Shown here piece after piece: positions 24,815 through 34,585 of a stretch of 64,000 nt of DNA; within the stretch, counting starts at the first letter, position 1, and every line of letters starts with the position of its first letter. The DNA lies in the NCBI GenBank assembly GCA_003170275.1, contig PNAM01000010.1, positions 113,228 to 177,227 on the forward strand, written 5' to 3'. Source of the DNA: Myxococcales bacterium (GTDB lineage: Bacteria; Myxococcota_A; Polyangia; Palsa-1104). The notes under the pieces are model-generated. The model did not search any database. It saw only the letters and a list, made by a program, of their open reading frames with translations, and was not told the origin of the DNA. The position numbers were made by a program, and so were the translations under genes.

Positions 24815-25993
24815 TCAGGGACGGTACCTAATCGTTCCTCCGCTGCCTACCGCGTATGCTTCGCCGGTAGCAGTGCTGCACCACACCCCGAACAACTGAA
24901 GGGCATTCTGTGTGTTGAAGGTTTTTGAGTCGCCGAACCACTCAATTTGCCAGCCGCTTGCAGCTCGATGGAGAATGAGATCGGCGGCTTGGTTACTCAT
25001 TGAACTTCCGAATCCTACCGCGAACAGATCGGTTGTGCTGCAACCCGCGATGGCAAAAAAGCTGGAGGCCCCGCCGCTCAGAACGTTCCCGACGGAGCCC
25101 CAGATTCCGCTCGAATCCTGTCCAATCCATCCTTGGGTGCCAACATCATAAACATTGGTCGCGCTACTGCCCCAAACGCCATTGACTGCCATCGTCGGAG
25201 GAGAATTGCTGGACTGACCATTCACCGCTACGGGGTTCCCAGATCCGGTGAAGTGATACAGACCGATTCCAGCAAGGTAGATGTCATTTGGACCACTGCC
25301 CCAAATTGCGTAGTACCCACCGGCGCTCACAGTGGTCGTCAACGACGTCCATTGTCCATCGCCCGCAGAATGAAGGATCGTGTTGTTTTGGCCGACGACG
25401 TAGACGTCAGTTGGCCCGCTGCCCCAGACTCCCTGCAGCGATGGCACTGTGCCTACGGTCTGAATCGTCCATGTCCCACTACCCGTCGAGTGAAGGATCA
25501 CGCCTGCGCTGCCGAGTGCTCCGACGGCGTAGACATCGCTGCTGCTGCTACCCCAAATTCCATACAGAACGTTGCCCGACCCAGTTGGCAGCGCTTGCGG
25601 CGACCAAACCGAGCCGCTCCCATTGGAGCGAAGCAACACGGAGTCTGTCGGAGGCGCCGTGCCCGAGTTCCCGACCACATACACGTCATTCGGGCCGCTC
25701 CCCCAAACAGCGTTGTACTGGCCGGTCGCCGTAGTTCCCGACGTCTGGACCGTCCACTTTGGAGCCACCATGTCGGCGGGTCCAGCCAAGTCAGAGAGGT
25801 CGCTCCCCCCGCTTAGATCCTCCGCCACCGCCATGTCGTCAGTAGCGGCGAAGTCAGTGGTAACGCACTGGTTGTTCAGGCATGACCCACTCGCACAATC
25901 GCTCGCTTGTTGACACGGCACTGGACTGATACCGCTGTTGCCGCAGCGGGCCAACGAGAGAACCGCAAGCCCGGCCGCCAGGAACGTGCGCAT
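24815..25993 (-). CDS. Lipoprotein with WGSGPNDVY-type propeller repeats
   Basis: 392 aa. Signal peptide MRTFLAAGLAVLSLARC with a lipobox-like Cys, a short CQQASDCASGSC segment, an Asp/Ala/Leu-rich linker (DDMAVAEDLSGGSDLSDL), then at least seven repeats of the form VWGSGPNDVYVVG from residue 90 to the end. This architecture is a hallmark of myxobacterial and related outer-surface proteins. Binding partner unknown. Its promoter region is shared with the divergent genes to the right. Confidence 0.8.
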   Translation of the reverse strand: MRTFLAAGLAVLSLARCGNSGISPVPCQQASDCASGSCLNNQCVTTDFAATDDMAVAEDLSGGSDLSDLAGPADMVAPKWTVQTSGTTATGQYNAVWGSGPNDVYVVGNSGTAPPTDSVLLRSNGSGSVWSPQALPTGSGNVLYGIWGSSSSDVYAVGALGSAGVILHSTGSGTWTIQTVGTVPSLQGVWGSGPTDVYVVGQNNTILHSAGDGQWTSLTTTVSAGGYYAIWGSGPNDIYLAGIGLYHFTGSGNPVAVNGQSSNSPPTMAVNGVWGSSATNVYDVGTQGWIGQDSSGIWGSVGNVLSGGASSFFAIAGCSTTDLFAVGFGSSMSNQAADLILHRAASGWQIEWFGDSKTFNTQNALQLFGVWCSTATGEAYAVGSGGTIRYRP

Positions 25994-26380
25994 GCTTGTA
26001 CTATATGCCCTCCGCTAATCTATGGCACGTGAGGAATATCACCGCCTCGCTAGACCGCGACAGACTGGCTATTCTGGCGTCTCGGAATCTGCGTCAACGT
26101 TAAGCGTCCACCGCCCGACAATTCGAAGGTTTCACTTCCAAAGAAGCGGGCGCACGGCGACGACGCAGCAACAAGTCGACGCACGTGAGTCGCTGTCTCG
26201 TCGAACGCACTGAACCCATGCGCTGTGACCTAATGCCGCACGTATCCGTTCAGTGTCGACGTGCTTGACCTCTCCGAGTTGCGCGCTGTAGCGTCGGTAC
26301 GGCTATTTCGTGGTGAGACTCGGGTTGGACCAACACTTGACCAACGTCGGCAGGGTTGAAGGTGTTTGGCGGGGGCCAAA
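25994..26380. other. 387-bp intergenic region without a supported gene
   Basis: Divergent spacer between the propeller lipoprotein and the beta-rich gene cluster. Near 26325-26350 the motif TTGGACCAAC is followed by TTGACCAAC, a short direct repeat that could bind a regulator. No open frame has coding character. Confidence 0.4.
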
Positions 26381-26878
26381 ATGCAACTACTGGATACCAT
26401 CATCTTCGATTGGACTGTGGCTGGCTTCCTGCCTCTAGTGAGCGGCTTTCCCGCAAACTATTTGACCTATACCGATCCAATTCCCACCGACGGCGCTGAC
26501 CAGATAGGCCTGTTCGTTACCACGACTCCTTCTGGCGGAGCCGGCGGCACCGACGGAAATGCGTACATTCGAGTCGCATGGGCGGGTGCCATTCCCGGTA
26601 GCGGCCAGCCGACCATGTTTGTCGAGGACAGTGTCGAATCACCCAGCACTACCACTTCGGGCACCTGGGCTTCGCAGCGTTTTTCTATCGTACCGAAGGA
26701 GTACGGCCCATTCTCGACGACTGTCACCACCCGAGGCGCCATCTGGGTTCCGGCTGCTGCGCACTTCTTCAAGATCGGCTGTTATGTCGATGCCGCCGTC
26801 ACGTTGAACGCAAGGGTCAGAATCATAGTGGAGCGTGCACGAGTTGGCAGTCCGACTGGAATGTCGAGAACGTCTTAG
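26381..26878 (+). CDS. Beta-rich hypothetical protein
   Basis: 165 aa from the ATG that follows GGGGG. Gly/Ser/Thr-rich beta strands throughout (GLFVTTTPSGGAGGTDG), no signal peptide. It heads a plus-strand series of similar small proteins that ends in a large glycosyltransferase. Confidence 0.6.
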   Translation: MQLLDTIIFDWTVAGFLPLVSGFPANYLTYTDPIPTDGADQIGLFVTTTPSGGAGGTDGNAYIRVAWAGAIPGSGQPTMFVEDSVESPSTTTSGTWASQRFSIVPKEYGPFSTTVTTRGAIWVPAAAHFFKIGCYVDAAVTLNARVRIIVERARVGSPTGMSRTS

Positions 26879-26929
26879 TCGATCCGAGATGGGCCGCGCG
26901 GTGCATTGTCGACGAAGAAAGGATTGGTC

Positions 26930-27346
26930 ATGTCCGGAGTGATTTACAAAGCGATCCCCAAGACCGTATATGACCTTGCTTCTGTCATAAGAGGTTCGCC
27001 GAGTTCCTTTGTTGCCGCACACGCACTTGATCTGACGGAATATCGTGAAGCGACAATGTTGGTTCGCTTCCATCAGTACTATGCAAATAATTCGTATTCA
27101 ATTCAAGTAACCGCATATTCTGTCGCCCCCACCGATGAAGACTGCTTCAACTTCGCGAGTGCAACTCCCGTCGCAGACACCGGTGCGATCGCTCAGACTC
27201 AGGCGACTCCCTATCTATATATTCAGAGCTTCGGACTGCCGTTCGGCGCGTATGTGACCCTCATTGTAACGCTAACGCAGACCGGCGGTTCCCCGGCAAC
27301 GACCGGTTCGGCGGTGCTCAGTGTCGATGTGGTCGGAAAGTCATAG
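26930..27346 (+). CDS. Beta-sandwich-like protein, paralogue A
   Basis: 138 aa. Opens MSGVIYKAIPKTVYDLAS, contains LTEYREATMLVRFH, and ends LSVDVVGKS. The next gene shares all three landmarks. The pair resembles small structural proteins found with phage-like or surface-layer clusters. AGAAAGGA precedes the ATG. Confidence 0.65.
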   Translation: MSGVIYKAIPKTVYDLASVIRGSPSSFVAAHALDLTEYREATMLVRFHQYYANNSYSIQVTAYSVAPTDEDCFNFASATPVADTGAIAQTQATPYLYIQSFGLPFGAYVTLIVTLTQTGGSPATTGSAVLSVDVVGKS

Positions 27347-27447
27347 GCATGCGATCCGATGAAAGAAACGTCTCTGGGTTGACTGAGGACACTCATGTTC
27401 TTGCAGCACACACACACACCAATGCTTGACGAGGAAGAGAGGGGTTC

Positions 27448-27873
27448 ATGCCTGGAGTGATCTATCGTGTCCTGTCGAAAACGACCTACGATTTCGGAAG
27501 CGTTCCACTCAGCAGTTCGACGACCTACACCGTTGCGAAGGCAATCGACGTATCGGCATACCGAGAAGCCACCGCTCTAGTTCGCATTCACGGGCTCTCA
27601 ATCAATGCGAACACCCCAGCCATAAACGTTTCTATTCAGGCAGAGGCTCCTACGTCTGAGGATCCCGCGAACGACTTCATCGCGGCTGGCAACGTCGCGT
27701 TGACAGGAAGCATCGTCCTCTCGTCCGCCTACTCGACGCCTACGCTCACTTTGGTTTCAATCGCGACCACCTTCGGCGGCTTTCTGCGAGTCAAGGTTCA
27801 GGGGATCCAGGGCGGCACCGCGTCGTCGACATTCCTGGTGACTCTGAGTGTCGACATCGTCGCGAAGTCGTAG
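27448..27873 (+). CDS. Beta-sandwich-like protein, paralogue B
   Basis: 141 aa. MPGVIYRVLSKTTYDFGS, VSAYREATALVRIH and LSVDIVAKS align with the preceding gene, so the two arose by duplication. A short (CA) run lies just upstream near 27410. Probably exported or assembled outside the cell without a classical signal; it lies 11 bases from the glycosyltransferase. Confidence 0.65.
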   Translation: MPGVIYRVLSKTTYDFGSVPLSSSTTYTVAKAIDVSAYREATALVRIHGLSINANTPAINVSIQAEAPTSEDPANDFIAAGNVALTGSIVLSSAYSTPTLTLVSIATTFGGFLRVKVQGIQGGTASSTFLVTLSVDIVAKS

Positions 27874-27884
27874 CGAGAATCGTC

Positions 27885-30851
27885 GTGCTGCGGGATCTCG
27901 ACATTGTGATTCACGTTGGCGGCCTGCCCGTCGATCCTAGAAATTGGCGTGACCGGGGCCTGGGTGGATCGGAGACCGCAGCGTTGTCAATGGCCCATGC
28001 CCTAGCGACCTTGGGCCACCACGTCATCGTGTTCTGCAACACGGGTCGCCGCCAAGAGGAGGACAGAGTCGTCTTCTTGCCGCTAGCTGACTTCACAGCT
28101 TACGCGGCTAGCGTGCCGACCGACGTGCTCGTTGTCCAGAGGGATCCAGCAGTCCTCAACCAACGCACTAACGCCCGCCTGAACGTTCTCTGGCAGCACG
28201 ATCAGCCCTCTTCGCGAATCGCCGCGGCCTTCGTCGGCTCGATGTGGAACGTGGATAAGTGTCTGATCCTGTCGGCCTACCAGAACAAGTCGTACGAGGA
28301 AATGTTCGGTACCTACGATGGCTTCTTCCATCAGACGAGAAACGGTATAGACGGCCATCTCTTCAAGGATCTTGACCACGTTGTGCGCTCGTCAAATGAG
28401 CTTATCTACGGGGCTCGTCCGGAGCGCGGCCTCTCGGTCCTCCTTCAGAAGGTCATGCCCCGGATCTGGTCGAAGCGCCCAGACGTGATCCTCAATCTGT
28501 GCACCTATGACTGCCCTCACCCCGAGCTGGTCCAGTACTACGCCGACCTCGACAAGCTCATCGATTCAATGAACGTGGACTCGCAGCGCGTTCGCCGTCT
28601 CGGCTCACTTGGAAAACGAGCCCTTGCCGAAGCCTATGCACGCGCTGCAGTCTACGTGTACCCCACGCCGCCGGAAGAGGCGCGAGAGTTTGCCGAGGTG
28701 TCTTGTATCTCGGCGATGGAGTGCATGGCTGCCGGCCTTCCCATCGTCGCATCGAGTCGGGGGGCCCTTCCTGAGACGGTAGCGACCGGGGCAGGCATTC
28801 TGGTAGGCGGGGACCCCTGGACCGACGTGTACCAGGAGGAGTTCTCTCGCACCGTGTTGCAGTTGCTGGACGACGACGACAGACGCGCTCGCATTGGCAA
28901 AGCAGGTCGCGCGCATGCGCAGCACCTGGACTGGAGCACCGTCGCGAAGGAGTGGACGGAAGACTTCTGGAACTGGATCGACGAGCGAAACAATCGACCA
29001 TCGCGGTTGGCTCGGCACCTCATCTGGAACTCGGACATCGTTGCTGCTCGGCACGTTGTCTCGACGATGCCCGAGGGCACGGAGCGTAGCGAGTTCCACG
29101 AGCTACTCGACGATGGTCCGTGGAAGTTCGTCGCGAGCGACAAGTACAACGAGCAATACGAGGAGCGCGCCGAGGAACCCCGCGGTTTCGACTTCATCCC
29201 CAAAGAGGAGCGCTTCGCGTGGCTTCTCAAGGAAGTCGGGAGCAGACCAAACCTTCGTCGGATCCTTGACGTGGGTTGTGCCTTCGGAGGCTACCAGATC
29301 CAGGCGAATAACGAGCTGCTGAAGGCGGGTCTATCTCCGCGCGACTGGGTTGGCCTGGACGTCAACGCCAGCACCCTGAGGCTGGCCAGTGAGCTGGCCA
29401 GAACCGAGTCCAAGTGCCCAGAGCGCCACCGGTTCTTGCTCGACCAAGGCGAGCGGACTCTGGTCGAGGAACTACCCTTCGATGCACTGGTCGCCTTCGA
29501 GGTGCTTGAGCATGTCGCGGAGCCTTGGAACTTCCTCAAGCGCCTTGAGCGGTCGCTGTCACCCGAGAGCGAGGTGTTCATCACGGTGCCGTCGGGTCCG
29601 TGGGAGGCGATCAGCTACGAGTCTTCACCCGATCGTTTCCATGTCTGGCACTTCGACCTTCACGACCTCCGCGACATGCTGGGGCACAAGCCTGGCTTCG
29701 TAGCGTGGTTCTCCTCCGCTGGTACCTCGCCGCGGGATCAGGCGCCGATCGGTTGGTGGTTCGTTCGTTATCGGGTCGGCGCGGAGGAGCCACGACCCAT
29801 CGACCTCGATCGCCATGCGCGCCTGCAGCGGCCACGCGAGACGCTGAGCGCCACGCTGATGGCAGGCCCCGGAGCAGAGGAAACGCTCCACTGGTGCCTG
29901 CGCCCGGTCGCCGCAATTGCGGACGAGATAGTCCTCGTCGACAATGGCATGAGCGACGAGGCTAAGCGGATTGCGGAGCAGTACCCCGTGCGGATTGTGG
30001 CGGGAGCAAACCCGCTGACAGAAGGATTCGAGACGCCCCGAAACATCGGCCTTCGCGAAGCCAAGATGGACTGGGTCTTGTGGGTGGATACCGACGAACG
30101 CATCCTGGATCCGGAGCGCCTGCTCTACGCCTTACGTCGCAATGTCTTCGACGGGTACGCGCTGACCCAGTGCAACTTGAATTGCGATCAGCGCGGGAAG
30201 AACGAGACGCCGGTCAGGTTGTTCAGGAACAACGGTTGGCGGAACGACAAGAAGGCGATCCAATTTTGGGGCGCGATTCACGAGCAACCGGGGACCGATC
30301 TCAATTCCGGCGCTGGGCTGGTGACGGGGATTGACGACGTCTCGATCGCACACCTCGGGTACCTGTCGAACACGATAAGGCTGTCGCGGTTCCATCGAAA
30401 TGCTCAGGTGCTGCGCCTCGACCAGCGACGCTATCCAGATCGCAAATTGGGTCCGATCCTTCAGATTCGCGAGAACATGGACCTGTGCTCGATTCTCATG
30501 GCGACTGAAGCGGAGCACGCGAGGAATGCGGCGAGCGTGCAGGACGTCTGCCGGAAGACCGTCACGCTGTATCGCGAGCACCTGCTCGGTGAGAAATCTC
30601 CGTGGGCGCACATGACCGACTTGGCGCGCGAGGTCCTTGGACACTATTCCCGAGCGCTTGAGATTCTCGGGGAGGGCTTCGAGTTCTCGTGGAGCGGAGG
30701 TCCCAACTCAGATCGCAGCGGCCGAGCCCAGTCCTACAAGGGTCGATTCGCCACCATGGACGAAGTTGAAAAAACAGTGACAGCTAGTATCGGAGAAATA
30801 ATTCTAGTCGCCGCAAAGGTTGGAGAGGTTAACGATGTCCATCACCCGTAG
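27885..30851 (+). CDS. Three-domain glycosyltransferase-methyltransferase-glycosyltransferase
   Basis: 988 aa from GTG. Domain 1 (about 1-370) is a GT4-type transferase: GLGGSETAALSMAHALATLG, the RNGID turn and EVSCISAMECMAAGLPIVAS near 275. Domain 2 (about 440-620) is a SAM methyltransferase: ILDVGCAFGGYQ and FEVLEHVAEPW. Domain 3 (about 650-900) is GT2-like: SATLMAGPGAEETL, IVLVDNGMSDE and the DxD-type WVDTDE. Such a fusion could build and cap a methylated glycan in one polypeptide. It overlaps the next gene by 17 bases. The small beta-rich proteins upstream are natural candidate acceptors, but this is inference. Confidence 0.85.
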   Translation: MLRDLDIVIHVGGLPVDPRNWRDRGLGGSETAALSMAHALATLGHHVIVFCNTGRRQEEDRVVFLPLADFTAYAASVPTDVLVVQRDPAVLNQRTNARLNVLWQHDQPSSRIAAAFVGSMWNVDKCLILSAYQNKSYEEMFGTYDGFFHQTRNGIDGHLFKDLDHVVRSSNELIYGARPERGLSVLLQKVMPRIWSKRPDVILNLCTYDCPHPELVQYYADLDKLIDSMNVDSQRVRRLGSLGKRALAEAYARAAVYVYPTPPEEAREFAEVSCISAMECMAAGLPIVASSRGALPETVATGAGILVGGDPWTDVYQEEFSRTVLQLLDDDDRRARIGKAGRAHAQHLDWSTVAKEWTEDFWNWIDERNNRPSRLARHLIWNSDIVAARHVVSTMPEGTERSEFHELLDDGPWKFVASDKYNEQYEERAEEPRGFDFIPKEERFAWLLKEVGSRPNLRRILDVGCAFGGYQIQANNELLKAGLSPRDWVGLDVNASTLRLASELARTESKCPERHRFLLDQGERTLVEELPFDALVAFEVLEHVAEPWNFLKRLERSLSPESEVFITVPSGPWEAISYESSPDRFHVWHFDLHDLRDMLGHKPGFVAWFSSAGTSPRDQAPIGWWFVRYRVGAEEPRPIDLDRHARLQRPRETLSATLMAGPGAEETLHWCLRPVAAIADEIVLVDNGMSDEAKRIAEQYPVRIVAGANPLTEGFETPRNIGLREAKMDWVLWVDTDERILDPERLLYALRRNVFDGYALTQCNLNCDQRGKNETPVRLFRNNGWRNDKKAIQFWGAIHEQPGTDLNSGAGLVTGIDDVSIAHLGYLSNTIRLSRFHRNAQVLRLDQRRYPDRKLGPILQIRENMDLCSILMATEAEHARNAASVQDVCRKTVTLYREHLLGEKSPWAHMTDLAREVLGHYSRALEILGEGFEFSWSGGPNSDRSGRAQSYKGRFATMDEVEKTVTASIGEIILVAAKVGEVNDVHHP

Positions 30852-32157
30852 AATCTACGAGAGGCCGCCGACTATCGCGACCAAGGTTACGTCGGGATCC
30901 GTCACACCGCCAAACCAGGCTTCGGGAGGGGATCAGCTGGCCGGCTCGCCTGCATCACCAGCGGTCGCGATGATCGCGGCCTCGCCGGAGAAGACTGGTG
31001 CCTCTGCAACTTCGATGCGATCTAGTCAGTCAGCCCACCCTGTCGTCACGGGAGCATATAGTCCCGCCCTGATCGTATACCCGAACGGTGCCAAGACATC
31101 TGGTGGGGGCGGTTGTGGAGGTTGTGGAGGGAACAAACCCGCTCTCTCGGCGGGAAATCGCTATAGCGGATCTGGACCGGTTAGTCCGATCGCGCAGGGA
31201 GGCTTCGTAAAAGTTGGTGCCGCGACCTGGCAAGGGCAGTTGACCGTCCAGCATGATTCGAATGGCGAGGTCTCCGTCGTGGACTGGTTCGGCCCCAATG
31301 GCGTTCATCGGCAGCTCGTCTACACTGGCACTTGGCCGAACCAGGAGATGCGATTTCTGGAAAACGGAGCTACGTTTTTTCATGTGCAGACGCACCTGCT
31401 GCAGACCCCAGTCAGCACGGGTCCCCCATTCCATGCGGTGATAGGAAATTACATTTTCTACTGCACTTTGTCCAATAATCGGGTGTCCATTTCTTATGGG
31501 GTCGTCCCTTCGAGTCTATCCAAGATGTTAGGATTTGATGCATTCGGCCGACCCAACGTCCAGCCATTCGCCGCCGTCAAGTCCGAACCCCTCCCTCAGA
31601 ATCAGACCCTTTGGCGGACGACAGCTGCCGCTCGCGGCGCATTTGAATTTCTTTCGGTCACGTTTCCGGGGATTGAAACCATAGACGTAAAAGGGCTAAC
31701 GTCAATACCCACAGTACCGGGGGCAATCTTCAGTAGGCCCCCTAACGGGGCACCTCTTTGGGACGTTTCTATAGAAGGTAACTTTGCAGATGAACTTGAG
31801 CGAGCGAGCGTTTTTGCTCCCTCCTATCCAGGCCAAACCTCTCAAACGGTGCCTCCCGTTGCGGAGCAGTTTGGGGGTTTTATTGGGGGGTTCCTCGGGG
31901 GGTGCTTTGGCGGCGGCGGCGCCGGGCTTACGCTTGGTATCGCCGGATTAGCAGGGAAAGTGGCTCTTGGGGAGGCGGTCATTGCAGGTTGTATCCTAGT
32001 CGGCGGACTTGTTGGCTTAATCGGACTCGGCCTTGCTCTCGACGCACCGCCGGGACCAGGGCCAAATCCCGATGGAGGAGTTCCGCCCCCAGGGGGCGTA
32101 GAACCCAGCGGCACGCCGCCTCCAGCCCCCATAAAGGCTAAAGAGGAGAAGAAATAG
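30835..32157 (+). CDS. Large Gly-rich surface or membrane protein
   Basis: 440 aa from the ATG after GGAGAGG. The N-terminal 85 residues are low-complexity Ser/Ala/Pro; SGGGGCGGCGGN follows near 90; a beta-rich domain spans about 120-340; residues 350-410 are glycine-rich and hydrophobic (GGFIGGFLGGCFGGGG), likely a membrane hairpin; the tail is Pro-rich and ends in Lys/Glu. No signal peptide. It may be anchored by the glycine-rich segment. It is co-transcribed with the glycosyltransferase. Confidence 0.65.
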   Translation: MSITRRIYERPPTIATKVTSGSVTPPNQASGGDQLAGSPASPAVAMIAASPEKTGASATSMRSSQSAHPVVTGAYSPALIVYPNGAKTSGGGGCGGCGGNKPALSAGNRYSGSGPVSPIAQGGFVKVGAATWQGQLTVQHDSNGEVSVVDWFGPNGVHRQLVYTGTWPNQEMRFLENGATFFHVQTHLLQTPVSTGPPFHAVIGNYIFYCTLSNNRVSISYGVVPSSLSKMLGFDAFGRPNVQPFAAVKSEPLPQNQTLWRTTAAARGAFEFLSVTFPGIETIDVKGLTSIPTVPGAIFSRPPNGAPLWDVSIEGNFADELERASVFAPSYPGQTSQTVPPVAEQFGGFIGGFLGGCFGGGGAGLTLGIAGLAGKVALGEAVIAGCILVGGLVGLIGLGLALDAPPGPGPNPDGGVPPPGGVEPSGTPPPAPIKAKEEKK

Positions 32158-32305
32158 CAGATGACAAGGAGCGCGATGACTCGCCCGCGCCGATCTTGAA
32201 TAGGTCTCATGTGCTTACAGGTGGGGCACCTCTCTTCGCAGCCATTGATGGCCAATCAAATTTCAATCTGAAGGAAGTGCCAACTGCAACGCTCAAACGA
32301 AGGAG

Positions 32306-32968
32306 ATGGATCACTACGAATTTGAGATCTTGATCGAACAGCGTTTGCACGCGTGTTTGAGCCCTGAGGACCTACTTGCCCTCGACCAGCATCTTGCAAC
32401 CTGTCACGAGTGTCGCCAGTATGAGCTGCGGGCCAAAAGCGAGGAAGAAGATCTTAGACGGTCCATATCGTCTCATGCAGAGAGAGTTGAGTGGCATGTC
32501 GTTCAGGCACGCGCCCTCAAGGAAATGGACCGGATGCGTAGCTGGAGGTACCGCGGACCGATCCTCGTTATCTCCCCTATCTTGTTGGCGATCATAGTGC
32601 ATCAGTTCGTATTCGGCGGATCACTGATCTACCCAATCATTGGGACCGTGATCGTTCTTCCGTTGTATGCTCTGATCGTGATCCTGATCACGCGACGCGC
32701 TGTACGAGAGAGCGAGCATCGTCTAGCTGACATCGGCCCCATTCCATTCTATCGCGAACAGGTCGATAGAATGCTGCAGGGCACCCAATTTGTAGTCCGG
32801 GTAAGCCCGGTTGCGACTACGCTCATGCTCCTCCTCTGCTGGTACCTACGGGATCGAGAGCTATATTTTTGGACTATCATGTTCGCTCCATACCACCTTG
32901 GGTTTACCGCGTGGTGCTACTTCAGGCGATTGCCTGTTCTGCGCAGGGAGCGGCAAGAGCTACGTTGA
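32306..32968 (+). CDS. Anti-sigma factor with zinc-binding domain
   Basis: 220 aa. Residues 33-44 carry the HLATCHEC signature (His-x3-Cys-x2-Cys) of ZAS anti-sigma domains, followed by three to four membrane segments. It ends eight bases before an ECF sigma gene. The anti-sigma gene precedes the sigma gene, the reverse of the commoner order. It probably holds the sigma factor at the membrane until a surface signal arrives. Confidence 0.8.
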   Translation: MDHYEFEILIEQRLHACLSPEDLLALDQHLATCHECRQYELRAKSEEEDLRRSISSHAERVEWHVVQARALKEMDRMRSWRYRGPILVISPILLAIIVHQFVFGGSLIYPIIGTVIVLPLYALIVILITRRAVRESEHRLADIGPIPFYREQVDRMLQGTQFVVRVSPVATTLMLLLCWYLRDRELYFWTIMFAPYHLGFTAWCYFRRLPVLRRERQELR

Positions 32969-32975
32969 GTCGTGG

Positions 32976-33521
32976 ATGTTGACTCTTTCGGTCGAGCGCG
33001 AGCGCGAGTTGATCGCACTGACTTGTTCTGGCACTGGAGGCGCCCGCGATGCCGCCTTCGCAGAACTGGTTCGCATGATAGGCCCGCCGCTTCTCGCCCT
33101 TTGCATCTCGGTAACGGGCAGTCGTGCTGACGCAGAAGACGCGCTTCAGGACACCCTCTGCACAGTTGCAAAGGGATTGTCCCGGTTTCGAGGTGAAGCA
33201 CGACTGTACACCTGGTGCCATCGGATCGCGATACGTGCAGCGATACGGGTAAAGGCGAGGAACAGAGCAGGTGTCGCTGACCCTACGGTCCCAGGCGCCA
33301 CGACCGACCCACACGATGAACGCGATGCAGCAAGACACGTGCTAGCGGGAATGGCACACTTGACAGTGGAGCAGCGGGCAGTATTCACGCTTTTTGTCGG
33401 AGGCCATTCTCAACAGCAGATTGCCGAAATCCTCGGTGTTCCAACGGGGACGGTGTGGTCACGATTGCACGCAAGCAGAAAGCGCCTTCGAGAGGTCTTG
33501 CAATTACCACTAGCAACGTGA
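32976..33521 (+). CDS. ECF-type sigma-70 factor
   Basis: 181 aa from ATG. Region 2 is seen in SRADAEDALQDTLCTVAKGL ... FRGEARLYTWCHRIAI and region 4 in LTVEQRAVFTLFVGGHSQQQIAEIL then GTVWSRLHASRKRL. It follows the anti-sigma gene and probably controls the local surface gene group. No autoregulated promoter could be identified by eye. Confidence 0.9.
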   Translation: MLTLSVERERELIALTCSGTGGARDAAFAELVRMIGPPLLALCISVTGSRADAEDALQDTLCTVAKGLSRFRGEARLYTWCHRIAIRAAIRVKARNRAGVADPTVPGATTDPHDERDAARHVLAGMAHLTVEQRAVFTLFVGGHSQQQIAEILGVPTGTVWSRLHASRKRLREVLQLPLAT

Positions 33522-33662
33522 CTGCGCACCGAACAACCTTCAATCCTGCCAGTGCGCGTGATAAGCTCACGCTCGCCTACGGCGAGCCAGCCCGGGAAAC
33601 GACAGCGCGGCCGTCGAGGTGATGCTGGTGCGGTTCGCTGCTGAGGGCTTCGGAAGCGCCCA

Positions 33663-33806
33663 CCTCGGACACTCGATCGGACCTCGGACATTAACGATCC
33701 GGATGCCGGACAAAAACAGCTGATCGCTGACAGCACCCAAACTGGGTCCTGTCCGATGAATGACACCCGGCGAGATTACCTCGGACACCCTCGATCTCCT
33801 CGGACA
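33663..33806. repeat. Two pairs of CCTCGGACA repeats (possible IS end)
   Basis: CCTCGGACA occurs at 33663, 33682, 33779 and 33798. Each pair is 19 bp apart with CTCGATC inside the spacer, and the two pairs are 116 bp apart. Multiple spaced terminal repeats of this sort mark the ends of IS21-type and related insertion sequences, so this is probably a solo IS end. The rest of 33522-33882 holds no supported gene. Confidence 0.5.
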
Positions 33807-33882
33807 CTGGTGTAGGCTCCATTACTTTTCGAGTTCGGCGAGTTAGGCTTCGAGGCACGTTCACCGAACGCACACCCGCAGA

Positions 33883-34575
33883 TCAGCGAACGGGTGCGTC
33901 CGGTGGAGTGCCGGTCGTAGCAGGTGGCAGAGTCGCATCTACCGGCTCGCGCAATGACGTAGCCTCCTTCTGTCGCTTGCCGTCAACGGCAGACGTGGGG
34001 GCTGGCAGCCCTGACGAGACGCGGTCCGTCTCTAGCTTGACATCTCTCTTTGTAACAGGAACAGGTTCCACGGCTGCTGGCTGGCCTGCCGACACTCGTG
34101 CCGGCAGTGGTTTGCCATTCTTGTTCGCAACAGGTGCCGCGGCTACCCGCTGGCCCGACAGATCGGGTCCTAGATCCTGCGGGAGTCCTGCGCCAATCGT
34201 CGCAGCAACTTCAGCGACTGGAGGTCTGCACTCGTGACTCTCAAACACATCTGCAATAATGACATCATTCGCACCCGAGGCCTTATACGCGGCGACCGCA
34301 ACGGAGTTGCTGATTTTCGGAACCGCTATATAGATCTCCCGCGACTCAGATCCATTATAGTCGGGTGCCAGGGGTGAACAGTAGGCGCCGCGGCATGAGA
34401 GCTTCCCAGTCTGGGTCGTCAATCGTATACAAGCCGTCTTGTTAGAGCTATCGCCCACGCTTATTGATACCAATGACCACTGGTTCGCTGCGATTCGCGG
34501 GACCGTGATCTGTAAGCTGTACGAGTTGCAACCCGTAACAAGGACTGACGCCAAGAATAGCCCAATGGGTTTCAT
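33883..34575 (-). CDS. Predicted lipoprotein
   Basis: 230 aa from the ATG with GAGGG upstream: MKPIGLFLASVLVTGC gives a clear lipobox. The N-terminal 120 residues form a beta-rich domain with paired Cys, and the rest is a Pro/Ala/Thr-rich low-complexity tail. It is the last gene of a four-gene secreted-protein operon, ten bases after the protease stop. Confidence 0.7.
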   Translation of the reverse strand: MKPIGLFLASVLVTGCNSYSLQITVPRIAANQWSLVSISVGDSSNKTACIRLTTQTGKLSCRGAYCSPLAPDYNGSESREIYIAVPKISNSVAVAAYKASGANDVIIADVFESHECRPPVAEVAATIGAGLPQDLGPDLSGQRVAAAPVANKNGKPLPARVSAGQPAAVEPVPVTKRDVKLETDRVSSGLPAPTSAVDGKRQKEATSLREPVDATLPPATTGTPPDAPVR

Positions 34576-34585
34576 TTGATTGCCC

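Noticed and set aside
26022..26213. Short plus-strand frame in the 26-kb spacer
   Set aside because: No ribosome site, and composition is Arg/Ser-rich without structure.
27406..27421. CA dinucleotide run
   Set aside because: Only about six units; too short to suggest phase variation by itself.
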